NCBI RefSeq assembly: GCF_000834015.1
Contig: NZ_JXQI01000010.1
Span: forward strand, 1-64,000
DNA: 64,000 nucleotides
From: Prevotella pectinovora
GTDB taxonomy: Bacteria > Bacteroidota > Bacteroidia > Bacteroidales > Bacteroidaceae
Direction: 5' to 3'
Shown here: positions 1-8,953 of the stretch, piece by piece
Layout: each line of letters opens with the position of its first letter
How positions within the stretch are numbered: the stretch's first letter is position 1
The notes under the pieces: model-generated
Told to the model about the DNA's origin: nothing
The model's database searches: none
What the model saw: the letters and a program-made list of their open reading frames with translations, nothing else
Position numbers and translations under genes: made by a program

Positions 1-1
1 C

Positions 2-307
2 TATACACAGACGTCTTTGAAGACTTATTTATTTTTGGTACAATTCTTTACTTTTTGTGTTTTGCTATATTTATTTCATGCTACATTAATAAATTCCTAT
101 ATGCTAAATCTTTTCAACCATTCCATCCACAATTCTTCAGATGCTCCGTGTTTTCGGGGCCTCCATACATTCTGGACAAACGGTTCCTTTTTTCTTTATC
201 TTGATAATTGTATTTTTATCTTAATTCTTTTATACTTTCTTGTTTTTTGCTTTAGTCCTAAAAACTGTAGATATTGCTTTAGTGAAGTTCAGCTTTTGAC
301 AATTTAA
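2..307 (+). CDS. Doubtful partial ORF, hydrophobic
   Basis: A frame open from the left edge ends with a TAA after position 304. Its translation has two strongly hydrophobic, Phe/Leu-rich stretches and little else. The only in-window initiation codon near the edge is a TTG at 17. The DNA is very AT-rich, and T-rich DNA gives hydrophobic translations by chance. No family is recognised. It may be the C-terminal part of a small membrane protein that begins outside the window, or no gene at all. Confidence 0.2.
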   Translation, partial: YTQTSLKTYLFLVQFFTFCVLLYLFHATLINSYMLNLFNHSIHNSSDAPCFRGLHTFWTNGSFFLYLDNCIFILILLYFLVFCFSPKNCRYCFSEVQLLTI

Positions 308-316
308 AAATGATGA

Positions 317-514
317 TTGAATCTATATATTTTATTATTTGACTTAATCAAAGTTGTATTATTCTATATTGTCATCTCTCCTTTTTGCTTTCTTTTTGCT
401 TTCTTGCTAGCTTTTGTTCTTGCTTATTGCCTTTATCTTCTTCTTTTTTTTAATAGTGCCCCACATCGTTCTGTTGATGCGGAGCCCTATTCTTTATTGT
501 TCTTACATATTTAA
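317..514 (+). CDS. Doubtful small hydrophobic ORF
   Basis: This is a 65-codon frame starting at a TTG, with one long Leu/Phe-rich segment that could be two membrane helices. No ribosome binding site is obvious and codon use is simply that of AT-rich DNA. It follows the preceding doubtful frame by nine bases. I would not rely on it as a gene. Confidence 0.13.
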   Translation: MNLYILLFDLIKVVLFYIVISPFCFLFAFLLAFVLAYCLYLLLFFNSAPHRSVDAEPYSLLFLHI

Positions 515-946
515 TATTTCAAGGAGATATTTATTGTCTCTTCAATGCATCATTTATTTGATTGCGCTGCAAAGGTAATAAAAGGGAATTAATTCGAGTT
601 AGTAAAAATATGATATAAATTTACTAATGTGTCGCATCCGATGTAATATTTTGTTGATTTAATACAAATGTTTCTTTGAACCTCTGGCTGACATTTGAGG
701 GTGAGATGTTGGGAAGTGCTTGAATTTAAGGCAGATATGTGATATATGACATTGTAACATTTTGGCTTAATCGTTTTTGAATGATTAATAAATATGTTAC
801 ACTAATATTTATGAGATTGCTTGAAAAATGGTTTTGTGTCCTTGGTTTCTGTTGCTTTGTCGTGTCTGAAAGATGGATTTTCGTATATAACGAATATTCC
901 CCCCCCAACGGTCTGATAGCCGTTTCAGATGAGTGTACAAAGTGAA
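515..946. other. Intergenic, AT-rich, no gene seen
   Basis: No convincing coding frame is present. Near 904-909 there is a C run, and at 907-924 a short inverted repeat (AACGGTC-TGAT-AGCCGTT, one mismatch and one wobble). It lies just past the 3' end of the minus-strand AraC-type gene and probably serves as its terminator. It belongs to the dispersed GGTCAT/GACC-type intergenic motif seen elsewhere in the window. Confidence 0.4.
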
Positions 947-2263
947 TTATTTTCTTCTGCGCCTCTTATGCTCCTGCTTGTATTGCGACGGCGTTATGCT
1001 TTCAGACTTCTTGAATACCTTTGACATGGCAGAAGAGTCCGTAAAACCAGTATGGGCAGCTATATCTACCAGAGTCATTTCCGGTCTTTGACTTATCAAC
1101 CGCTTCACTTCCTCTATGCGCAGCATGTTTATCCATGCATTGAAGTTCATTCTATACATATTGTTTATGAAGCCGCTCAGCAACCGTTGGTCGATTCCCA
1201 TTTCAGCAGCGGCTTCTCTCAGTGCCAGTCCCTCACGGCAGTATGGCTTTGACGGTAGTCTCATCCAGCTTCTCACTGTGGCTTCTATTGCCTCAGGCTC
1301 CTTCTTCTTTTCTTCCTTATTCGTTTTTCTTGCATGCGAATGGATTATTTCGTTTGTTGTACTATCCTTGTTCGCTTCATTCTTCAACAATAGGTTTTCT
1401 ATATCCTTTATGCTTATAGCCTTTAGTCTTGTGTTTTCTGCATTCCTTTTGGCTTCAAGATAACCAGTTTCTTTCATATATCTCAGCGATATGTTGACTA
1501 TGATGCCACCATTTGATACGAATATAGCTGTATGGACAAACACGAATACTATATTCGCACTGTTGCTAAGGTGTTTCCCGGTTATTGCCTCGAAGAATAT
1601 TACACAACCTAAAATCGTTACGTATGCAATGGTCATCTTGGCAATCTTTATCATCGGCTTCGTCCTGATGCGTTTGCTGAGCTCTTCGTCCTTTTCCACA
1701 CTATCTCTAAACCTTCTTATTTCGAAGTATATCATTGCGGAGTATACCAGGTAGATAGAGAATATGGCTACAAGCAGAATGTATTTTATTATCTTGGCAG
1801 GGAGAGTATTGGTGAACAGTTCATAAGATCCGATATTGAACTCCGTTTCTCTGTTCACGATGAAATATACAAGGTAAATCAGTGTCAATGCCACAATCGG
1901 CAGGCAGGTCATGTTTTTTATGTCCACCTTCTTCTGGTCTGCAATGGTCATTGTCAGAATAGATGTTGTCAGCAGATACAGTTGGATATAGTATGTCAGA
2001 GGGTAGGCGAATGATGTCAACACGTCATAGTCGATACCTTTTGCTATCAATGTGGCATTGCACATCTGAAGCACGCCGATTACAAGTGACGTCCATGCGA
2101 TGCAGGCCCTTGGTGATTTGTAGCAGGCGGCCATTTCCTTTTCCATCACTCTCAGCGACATCAGGAATATACCCAATATGATGAATGCCGTGCTGCTTAT
2201 CACGTATGCCGTATAGCCCAACATATTGAAAGTTGGAGTTAAAATCATTTCCATATCAGCCAA
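947..2263 (-). CDS. Membrane-tethered AraC-family transcription regulator
   Basis: The 438-residue product has about six or seven hydrophobic segments in residues 10-260, a charged linker, and a C-terminal AraC-type helix-turn-helix domain (about 335-435). That domain carries the typical second-helix region 'VDIAAHTGFTDSSAMSKVFK' and ends in a basic tail. This architecture is common in Prevotella-type genomes and implies sensing at the inner membrane coupled to DNA binding. The ligand is unknown. The gene is divergent from the GH92/GH125 mannosidase pair, so control of those genes is plausible but inferred. The start at 2263 fits a TATTTTTG box about 65 bases upstream. Confidence 0.85.
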   Translation of the reverse strand: MADMEMILTPTFNMLGYTAYVISSTAFIILGIFLMSLRVMEKEMAACYKSPRACIAWTSLVIGVLQMCNATLIAKGIDYDVLTSFAYPLTYYIQLYLLTTSILTMTIADQKKVDIKNMTCLPIVALTLIYLVYFIVNRETEFNIGSYELFTNTLPAKIIKYILLVAIFSIYLVYSAMIYFEIRRFRDSVEKDEELSKRIRTKPMIKIAKMTIAYVTILGCVIFFEAITGKHLSNSANIVFVFVHTAIFVSNGGIIVNISLRYMKETGYLEAKRNAENTRLKAISIKDIENLLLKNEANKDSTTNEIIHSHARKTNKEEKKKEPEAIEATVRSWMRLPSKPYCREGLALREAAAEMGIDQRLLSGFINNMYRMNFNAWINMLRIEEVKRLISQRPEMTLVDIAAHTGFTDSSAMSKVFKKSESITPSQYKQEHKRRRRK

Positions 2264-2328
2264 GTTTTACTGTTTAAGGTATAAGTCTCGCTTTTGTCTT
2301 GCTTCAAAGCATGATTCAATTTCAAGTA

Positions 2329-2336
2329 CAAAAATA
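2329..2336 (-). promoter_or_regulatory. Promoter -7 box of the AraC-type gene
   Basis: The minus strand reads TATTTTTG, matching the Bacteroidetes TAnnTTTG element, 65 bases before the start codon. The rest of the 2264-2653 gap is T-rich. I see no clear TAnnTTTG box for the plus-strand GH92 gene in it. Confidence 0.5.
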
Positions 2337-2653
2337 CAAATTCTTTTCTTCTTTCTGCTCTTTTCCCCTTTTTTTTCTCATCCTTGTTGTCGCGTTCCCC
2401 CTTCATTTGTCACATCTTCCCAGTCTTTAGTCAAGGCTTGTTCTGGTTTTGATTCCTTTGGTTAGTAACAGTAAAATAATAACTTGGTACGCAATTTCTT
2501 TTTCTTCCCTCACTCAGCATGTTTTTTTGCTTCACTTTTATTGATTATTCGTCGAAATTCTTGTCCGTGTCGTGATTTATTCATACTTTTATACCGAATA
2601 TTATCCGACGACCCGTTTCGGGCAGTCTTTGGAAACACACCTTAATATATAAT

Positions 2654-4804
2654 ATGAAGCATTCAATCTTTACCTTATTGCTTGCGATAGGTGCATTTTT
2701 TTGCGGTTTCGCACAAGACAATCTCACACAATACGTGAATCCCCGAATCGGCACCGGCGGACACGGACATGTATTTCTTGGTGCCAACGTGCCCTTCGGT
2801 TATGTCCAGCTCGGTCCCACAGAGCACACCCGCGGTTGGGACTGGTGTTCCGGCTACCACGACTCCGATTCTGTGCTGATAGGTTTCGGCCATCAGCATC
2901 TTAGCGGCACCGGCGTAGGCGATCTTGGCGATGTGGCTTTCCTTCCCGTCGCTGATGCCGGTCAAGAAGAGATAGTCTTCCATCACAGCAATGAGAGCGT
3001 GCGCCCCGGCTATTACGCCCTGAAACTCGAGCGGCCCAATGTGTGGGTAGAGTTGACAGCCACCCGGCGTGCCGGTTTCCACCGCTATACCTTCGGTGCT
3101 GACATGGCGAAAGCACAGCTTGTTCTCGACCTTCATCAAGGTATAGGTTACGACAAGCCTGCAGACTATGCCCTCGACCGCATCACTGATACGACAATCT
3201 CCGGCCATCGTCATTCCACAGGTTGGGCAAAGAACCAGAAGGTGTTCTTCTCTGCGGAATTCTCCCAGACAGTCAGCATAGAACCGCTTGACAGCGGCAG
3301 ATGGCTTCTGACGGCAGCCGACGTGTCCCAGCCATTGATGATAAAGGTAGGCATGTCTGCCGTCAGCGTCGACAATGCGGCAGAAAACCTGCATAAAGAG
3401 ATTCCCGGATGGGATTTCCGCAAGGTAGTGGCAGATGCCGACAAGGCATGGAACGACGAACTCTCAAAGGTCAGGATAGAAACCGCCGATGCCACGTATC
3501 GTCGCATTTTCTATACTGCCATGTATCACACCATGACAGCCCCTTCGGTATTCTCGGATGTCAACGGCCAGTATCGCGGTGCCGACGGCGAGGTGCATCA
3601 GGGTGATTTCACCAACTATACCACTCTCTCCCTTTGGGACACATATCGGGCAGCCCATCCTCTTATGACGCTGATACACACCGACATGCTGCCCGACATA
3701 GCCAAGACGTTCGTCAACATCTACCGTCAGCAGGGCAAACTCCCCGTATGGCATCTGATGGGCAATGAGACAGACTGTATGGTGGGCAATCCGGCAATTC
3801 CCGTGCTTGCCGACCTGGTGCTGAAAGGATATGTAGCCGACAAAGAAGGAGCCTACGAAGCCATGAAACAGTCAGCTCTGAAAGATGAGCGCGGACTTGA
3901 CCTGCTGAAAAAATACGGTTATCTGCCCTACGACAAAGACGCCAACAGGGAGACCGTAGCCAAGGGATTGGAATATGCCCTTGCCGACTGGTGTGTGGCA
4001 AAGGTGGCACGCCTCTTGGGAAAGAAAGCCGATGCGAAATATTTCGGCGACCGCGCCATGAGCTACCGCAAGTATTTCGATCCCGAAACCACCTTCATGC
4101 GCGGCATCGGTACCGACGGCAAGTTCCGTGAACCATTCAATCCCTTCTCCGCCGACCATCGTCAGGACGACTATACCGAGGGCAACGCATGGCAGTATAC
4201 ATGGCTTGTACCCCATGATGTGCACGGACTTGTGAAGCTCTTCGGCAGCGAACGGCGTTTCACCCAGAAACTCGACTCACTCTTCATCGTGACCGGAGAT
4301 CTCGGAGCCGGCGCATCTCCCGACATCACCGGACTCATCGGACAGTATGCCCATGGCAACGAGCCGAGCCATCAGGTGCTGTATATGTATAACTATGTGG
4401 GTCAGCCATGGAAAGGGGCCCGTCTGCTGCGCCAGACCATGACGGAGCTGTATCGTGACGACCCCGACGGTCTGTGTGGCAACGAAGACGTGGGACAGAT
4501 GTCAGCATGGTATATCCTGTCATCCATGGGCCTCTATCAGGTGGAGCCCGCCGGCGGTAGATACATCATCGGTTCGCCGCTCTTCAACAAAGCCACGATG
4601 CAAGTCTCCGGCGGCAAGACATTCACCATCGTAGCCACAGACAACAGCAAGGAGAATATCTATGTGCAGTCAGCCAAGCTCAACGGCAAGCGATACACCA
4701 AGTCATATATCCTATACGACGACATCCGTAAAGGCGGAGTGCTCGAACTGCAGATGGGCAACAAGCCATCGGCATGGGGAACTAAGTCTGCCGACCGTCC
4801 ATAG
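2654..4804 (+). CDS. GH92 family alpha-mannosidase, secreted
   Basis: The 716-residue protein starts with a signal peptide (cleavage probably before Gln21) and has the GH92 layout of an N-terminal beta-sandwich followed by an (alpha/alpha)6 barrel. Family motifs seen are 'NPRIGTGGHGHVF' near the N-terminus, 'NETDCMVGNP' (about 370), 'EGNAWQYTWLVPHD', 'HGNEPSHQ' (about 566) and 'GNEDVGQMSAWY' (about 609). GH92 enzymes are calcium-dependent, inverting exo-alpha-mannosidases, mostly acting on alpha-1,2, 1,3 or 1,4 links of N-glycans or mannans. The exact linkage cannot be read from sequence. It is followed 88 bases later by a GH125 gene, so the pair probably trims mannosides in the periplasm. 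Confidence 0.95.
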   Translation: MKHSIFTLLLAIGAFFCGFAQDNLTQYVNPRIGTGGHGHVFLGANVPFGYVQLGPTEHTRGWDWCSGYHDSDSVLIGFGHQHLSGTGVGDLGDVAFLPVADAGQEEIVFHHSNESVRPGYYALKLERPNVWVELTATRRAGFHRYTFGADMAKAQLVLDLHQGIGYDKPADYALDRITDTTISGHRHSTGWAKNQKVFFSAEFSQTVSIEPLDSGRWLLTAADVSQPLMIKVGMSAVSVDNAAENLHKEIPGWDFRKVVADADKAWNDELSKVRIETADATYRRIFYTAMYHTMTAPSVFSDVNGQYRGADGEVHQGDFTNYTTLSLWDTYRAAHPLMTLIHTDMLPDIAKTFVNIYRQQGKLPVWHLMGNETDCMVGNPAIPVLADLVLKGYVADKEGAYEAMKQSALKDERGLDLLKKYGYLPYDKDANRETVAKGLEYALADWCVAKVARLLGKKADAKYFGDRAMSYRKYFDPETTFMRGIGTDGKFREPFNPFSADHRQDDYTEGNAWQYTWLVPHDVHGLVKLFGSERRFTQKLDSLFIVTGDLGAGASPDITGLIGQYAHGNEPSHQVLYMYNYVGQPWKGARLLRQTMTELYRDDPDGLCGNEDVGQMSAWYILSSMGLYQVEPAGGRYIIGSPLFNKATMQVSGGKTFTIVATDNSKENIYVQSAKLNGKRYTKSYILYDDIRKGGVLELQMGNKPSAWGTKSADRP

Positions 4805-4812
4805 CCCCAACC

Positions 4813-4835
4813 GGTAATCAGACAGCCTGATTGCC
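4813..4835 (+). terminator. Intercistronic hairpin between GH92 and GH125
   Basis: GGTAATCAG and CTGATTGCC form a nine-base stem with one mismatch around a short loop, followed by TTTTG. It is a weak terminator or processing hairpin and belongs to the dispersed GGCAATCAGAC-type motif. Confidence 0.4.
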
Positions 4836-4892
4836 TTTTGGAGATAATCCTTATCACGCAAACAATTTCAAAACAAGAATAATACCACAATC

Positions 4893-6383
4893 ATGAAACA
4901 GACCCTGTTTACCATAGCCTTCCTCGCAGCCACAGCCACGATGACGGCACAAGAGAACGCCACCGTCGACGTGCACTCACGCTATACCAAGGTGGTTGCT
5001 CCAGTAAAAGGAAAATATGAATCGAAGCGTCCGCCCGTTGACGAGCGCCTCTTCACCTCAACCGCCGTCGAGAAGAAAATCCGTGAGGTTCAGAAAATCC
5101 TGAAGAAGAATCCCAAGTTGGCATGGATGTTTGCCAACTGCTTCCCCAATACCCTTGAGAGCACCGTTCATTATCGTGTGCTCCCCAATGGCGACGACGA
5201 CACCTTCGTGTATACCGGCGACATCCCGGCGATGTGGCTCCGCGATTCAGGAGCCCAGGTGTGGCCCTATGTCGCCCTTGCCAATAAGGACGACAATCTG
5301 AAGAAGATGCTTCGTGGCGTCATACTCCGACAGATGAAGTGTATAAACATCGACCGCTACGCCAATGCCTATAACGACGGGCCTACGGGAGCCGGCTGGC
5401 ATAAGGACAACACGGAGATGCCCCCCGAAGTGTTTGAACGCAAATACGAGATAGACTCATTCTGCTATCCCATCCGCCTTGCCTACGAATATTGGAAGGT
5501 GACCGGCGACGACAGTATCTTCGGTGAAGACTGGCTGAGGGCGATAGACAATATCCTCGCCACCTTCATCGAGCAGCAGCGTAAGGAGAACCGTGGTCCA
5601 TACACGTTTACCCGTATGACCGACCGCGCCTTCGACACCCTGGGATGGGACGGCTATGGGGCGCCGGTGAAACCGGTAGGGCTGATAGCCTCCATGTTCC
5701 GTCCGTCAGACGATGCCACCATCCTGCCGTTCCTCGTGCCGTCAAATTTCATGGCGGTGTCTTCTATGAACAAGGCAGCTGAAATCCTGCACCATTGTGC
5801 AGGCAAGGCGTATGGCAGCCGAAAGACGGAAATCCTCCTGATGGCAAAGAGATGCAGCGAACTGGCAGCCGAAGTGAAGGCTGCCCTGCAGAAATATGCC
5901 GTTTACGACCATCCGAAATACGGCAAGATATACGCTTATGAGGTGGACGGTTTCGGCAACCGTCTCCTGATGGACGATGCCAATGTGCCGTCGCTCCTCG
6001 GTATGGGATATATGGGCGATGTAGACATCGATGACCCTATTTATCAGAACACCCGCCGCTTTGTGTGGAGCGCCGACAACCCCTGCTTCTTCAGCGGCAA
6101 GGCAGGAGCAGGTATCGGCGGTCCGCATATCGGCTACGACATGCCATGGCCGATGTCTGTCATGATGAAATGTTTCACGGCGAAAGACGACGAAGAGATA
6201 CGCTGGTGTATGCAGACGCTGCTTCAGACCGACGCCGGTACGGGCTTCATCCATGAGTCGTTCCACAAAGACGACGCCTCACGCTACACCCGCGCCTGGT
6301 TCGCATGGCAGAACACCCTCTTCGGAGAGCTCGTGATAAAGCTCATCAACGACGGAAAGGCAGACCTTCTGAATAGTCTTTAA
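4893..6383 (+). CDS. GH125 family exo-alpha-1,6-mannosidase, secreted
   Basis: The 496-residue product has a signal peptide (about 1-20) and matches the GH125 family (formerly DUF1237), metal-independent inverting exo-alpha-1,6-mannosidases. Recognisable segments are 'MWLRDSGAQVWPY' (about 114), 'DDANVPSLLGMGY', 'GIGGPHIGYDMPWPMS' and the C-terminal 'HESFHKDDASRYTRAWFAWQN'. The start at 4893 follows the GH92 stop by 88 bases, which suggests co-transcription. GH92 plus GH125 would remove alpha-1,2/1,3 and alpha-1,6 mannose in turn. Unlike full utilisation loci, no SusC/SusD pair lies beside them here. Confidence 0.95.
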   Translation: MKQTLFTIAFLAATATMTAQENATVDVHSRYTKVVAPVKGKYESKRPPVDERLFTSTAVEKKIREVQKILKKNPKLAWMFANCFPNTLESTVHYRVLPNGDDDTFVYTGDIPAMWLRDSGAQVWPYVALANKDDNLKKMLRGVILRQMKCINIDRYANAYNDGPTGAGWHKDNTEMPPEVFERKYEIDSFCYPIRLAYEYWKVTGDDSIFGEDWLRAIDNILATFIEQQRKENRGPYTFTRMTDRAFDTLGWDGYGAPVKPVGLIASMFRPSDDATILPFLVPSNFMAVSSMNKAAEILHHCAGKAYGSRKTEILLMAKRCSELAAEVKAALQKYAVYDHPKYGKIYAYEVDGFGNRLLMDDANVPSLLGMGYMGDVDIDDPIYQNTRRFVWSADNPCFFSGKAGAGIGGPHIGYDMPWPMSVMMKCFTAKDDEEIRWCMQTLLQTDAGTGFIHESFHKDDASRYTRAWFAWQNTLFGELVIKLINDGKADLLNSL

Positions 6384-6415
6384 CCCCCAACTCTCATAAG
6401 AAATTGATCAATAAA

Positions 6416-6463
6416 AATCGGTCATCAAGGCTTGCACTTCTATGCAAGCCTTGATGACCGATT
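6416..6463. terminator. Bidirectional terminator between GH125 and rhaT
   Basis: A perfect 21-bp stem (6416-6436 with 6443-6463) encloses the six-base loop CTTCTA between two convergent genes. The arm contains AATCGGTCATCAAGGCTTGC, the same motif found as half-sites elsewhere. A second short palindrome, AACGGTC-TGAT-GACCGTT, lies at 6502-6519 next to the rhaT stop. Confidence 0.85.
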
Positions 6464-6525
6464 GCTTTAAGTCCCCAACTTTCATTGGATCATTATAATA
6501 GAACGGTCTGATGACCGTTTGGAGT

Positions 6526-7560
6526 TTATACCAATTGTGGCAGGAACGAAGAGATGATGAGCACCACGATGCCCACTATCAGCACTACGATGGTCTTCTT
6601 CGAACACCCTTTCCATTCCTTCAGTATGATGCCCCACACGTTAGAGAACACCACGTTGAGCGCCATCAGTATGCAGAAGGAGAGAGTCATCAGCGTGTCG
6701 GATGCGGTCAGGAATCCCTTGCCCAGCGACAGACCGAAGAACTGGCTGTACCACAATGCGCCAGCCAGCGCACAGAACACGATGTTGTTTGCCAGCACCC
6801 CACTCTTGGAATAGTCGCCCCATGTCTTGTTCTTAGCATTCTGGAAGAAGCAGTATGCAGCGTTAGTGATGAATCCGCCCAGTGTGACGAGCAATGTGGC
6901 AGGCAGCGTCTTATACATGTCGGGAGTGAGGTCGCCGAAGTTTATCCCCTTTCCGAATTCCAGTCCCACGTTGAAGCATCCGCTCATGAATCCGGCGAGC
7001 AGGGCTATGGCGAGTCCCTTCGGAAAGTTGAAGTCCTTCACCGCTGCCTTCTTTTCCTCTTCAGATAGCGATGCCGCCTTCATAGAGCCTGCCACACCGA
7101 TTATGGCGATGCCAGCCAGCGTCACCACCACGCCCAGAATCACGGCGAAGGTCAGTCTGCTCAGCGCATCCTCTTCAGGGAAGAAGATGTTCAGGAGCAC
7201 GGGTCCCATGATGGTTCCCAGTCCAGCACATGTTCCGAGGGCTATGCTCTGTCCGAGCGCCACTCCGAGATAGCGCATCGAGAGTCCGAAAGTCAGTCCG
7301 CCCACTCCCCATAGTGCTCCGAACAGCACCGTCATCCATATATCGAAGCTGCTTCCGTTGACAATCAGTTCCGTTATCGAGTGACCTTCCGGCACGGCGA
7401 GCAGCGCTCCCATCAGCGGGAACACTATCCATGCGAAAATGCCCTGCACCAGCCAATACGACTCCCAGCTCCAGCTCTTTATCTTGTTTATCGGCACATA
7501 GCAGCTCGACTGGCAGAATGCGCCGATGGCAATGATGAGAAGTCCGATGATAATTTCCAT
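6526..7560 (-). CDS. rhaT: L-rhamnose/proton symporter RhaT
   Basis: The 344-residue protein has about ten transmembrane helices and matches the RhaT family of the drug/metabolite transporter superfamily. Its opening 'GLLIIAIGAFCQSSCYVPI' and the segment 'MRYLGVALGQSIALGTCAG' are typical. It carries L-rhamnose across the inner membrane with protons. It is last in the rhaB-rhaA-rhaT run, 97 bases after rhaA, a gap filled by a strong hairpin that may lower expression or protect the upstream mRNA. Confidence 0.93.
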   Translation of the reverse strand: MEIIIGLLIIAIGAFCQSSCYVPINKIKSWSWESYWLVQGIFAWIVFPLMGALLAVPEGHSITELIVNGSSFDIWMTVLFGALWGVGGLTFGLSMRYLGVALGQSIALGTCAGLGTIMGPVLLNIFFPEEDALSRLTFAVILGVVVTLAGIAIIGVAGSMKAASLSEEEKKAAVKDFNFPKGLAIALLAGFMSGCFNVGLEFGKGINFGDLTPDMYKTLPATLLVTLGGFITNAAYCFFQNAKNKTWGDYSKSGVLANNIVFCALAGALWYSQFFGLSLGKGFLTASDTLMTLSFCILMALNVVFSNVWGIILKEWKGCSKKTIVVLIVGIVVLIISSFLPQLV

Positions 7561-7579
7561 AATATCCTGTTTGTGACAA

Positions 7580-7625
7580 AGCCGGAGCGCCAGGGAAATC
7601 GGTTGTTCCCCTTGGTGCTCCGGCT
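7580..7625 (-). promoter_or_regulatory. Intercistronic hairpin between rhaA and rhaT
   Basis: AGCCGGAGC (7580-7588) pairs perfectly with GCTCCGGCT (7617-7625). Inside, CCAGGGAA can continue the stem with TTCCCCTTGG. No U-run follows on the minus strand, so it looks more like a processing or attenuation hairpin than a full terminator. Confidence 0.6.
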
Positions 7626-7657
7626 ATATTATTGCTTGATATCGAAAATCTGTTCTC

Positions 7658-8911
7658 TTAGTTTCTCTTTGCGAGCACCTCATTCTCGTATTTTTCCACG
7701 TCAGCGAAATACTCCTCGCCCACAGGCACGCTGTTCTTCATGTTGAAGTAGTCGTAAACGGCTCCGAAAGGCAGTGTCTTTGCCTCTTCGAGCAGAGCCA
7801 GACGCTGGAACAGTTTGCCCTCGTCCTCATACTGGCGCAGAGTTGCCGTTGGTTCGAGCAGAGCCGAGAGCAGCGACTTTTGGGCAGCGCGCACTCCGAT
7901 GATGTATGCTCCGATGCGGTTTATAGATGCGTCGAAATAGTCGAGACCGATATGTGCGCGGTCGAGAGCGTTGGCGCGTACAATCTCAGAGAAGAGGTTG
8001 CGGGTGTTGTCGTCGAAGAGTGTCACGTGGTCAGAATCCCAGTGCATAGGGCGCGACACGTGGAGCATCAGCTCCGGCACGTAGAGCAGCAATGCTGAGA
8101 TGGCGTCAGAGACGTTCTCTGTCGGTTCGTAGTGGCCGGTGTCGAGAGTATACATCACGTTGTTCTTGGCGCAATAGCCGGTATAGAAATAGTTTGAGCC
8201 CACGGTATAAGCCTCCAGTCCGATACCGAACAGCTTTGCTTCCAGACACGACTTCATTCCCGGCAGGTCTTCAGCCAATATCTCGTCGAGGCTCTGCTTG
8301 AGGATTTCGCGGTAGCGCAGCTTGTTCACGGTGAGGTCCTTGCTTCCGTCGTGCACCCATATATTCATGATACAAGGGTCGTTCTGGAATTTACCCATAG
8401 CGTCGGCGATACGGCGGCAGCGCTTTGTGTGCTCAATCCAGAAGTCGCGTATCTCCTTGTCAGGATTGGCGAGCGTCAGGCTGCCGCTCTTAGGATGCGA
8501 GAATGATGTGGAGTTGAAGTCGAGCTTCATATTGTGCTCCTTCGCCCACTGCATCCATCCTTCGAAGTGTTCCACTCCCACTTCGTCGCGGTCAACGAAT
8601 TTTCCTCCGAACTCACCGTAAGTCTCATGCAGGTTCAGACGGAACTTACCGGCCAGCAGCGAGTCCACCTTCTCAATGTCCTGACGCAGTTCGTCTATGT
8701 TGCGTGCCTTTCCAGGATAGTTTCCAGTAGTCTGAATACCGCCTGAAGCTGCCACGTTGCGCTCGAAGCCGACCACGTCGTCAGCCTGCCAGCAATGCAG
8801 GGATATAGGAGTGTTTTCGAGAGTTTCGATAGCCTTGTCGGTATCTACACCCAGAGCGGCATAGCGCTCTTTTGCCATTTCATAGGCTTTTGTGATTTGT
8901 TCTGTTTTCAT
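7658..8911 (-). CDS. rhaA: L-rhamnose isomerase
   Basis: The 417-residue protein is a full-length RhaA, converting L-rhamnose to L-rhamnulose with manganese or zinc in an (alpha/beta)8 barrel. Family hallmarks seen are 'HCWQADDVVGFE' near the N-terminus, 'NLHETYGEF', 'LDFNSTSFSHPKS', 'WVHDGSKD', 'LDTGHYEPTENVSD' and 'LHVSRPMHWDSDHV', which supply the metal-binding His, Asp and Glu residues. It lies 42 bases after rhaB and is almost certainly in one transcript with it. Confidence 0.97.
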   Translation of the reverse strand: MKTEQITKAYEMAKERYAALGVDTDKAIETLENTPISLHCWQADDVVGFERNVAASGGIQTTGNYPGKARNIDELRQDIEKVDSLLAGKFRLNLHETYGEFGGKFVDRDEVGVEHFEGWMQWAKEHNMKLDFNSTSFSHPKSGSLTLANPDKEIRDFWIEHTKRCRRIADAMGKFQNDPCIMNIWVHDGSKDLTVNKLRYREILKQSLDEILAEDLPGMKSCLEAKLFGIGLEAYTVGSNYFYTGYCAKNNVMYTLDTGHYEPTENVSDAISALLLYVPELMLHVSRPMHWDSDHVTLFDDNTRNLFSEIVRANALDRAHIGLDYFDASINRIGAYIIGVRAAQKSLLSALLEPTATLRQYEDEGKLFQRLALLEEAKTLPFGAVYDYFNMKNSVPVGEEYFADVEKYENEVLAKRN

Positions 8912-8953
8912 ATTCTTTAGGTTTTTATAGTTGTTGTTTTTTTAGTTTCCTCA

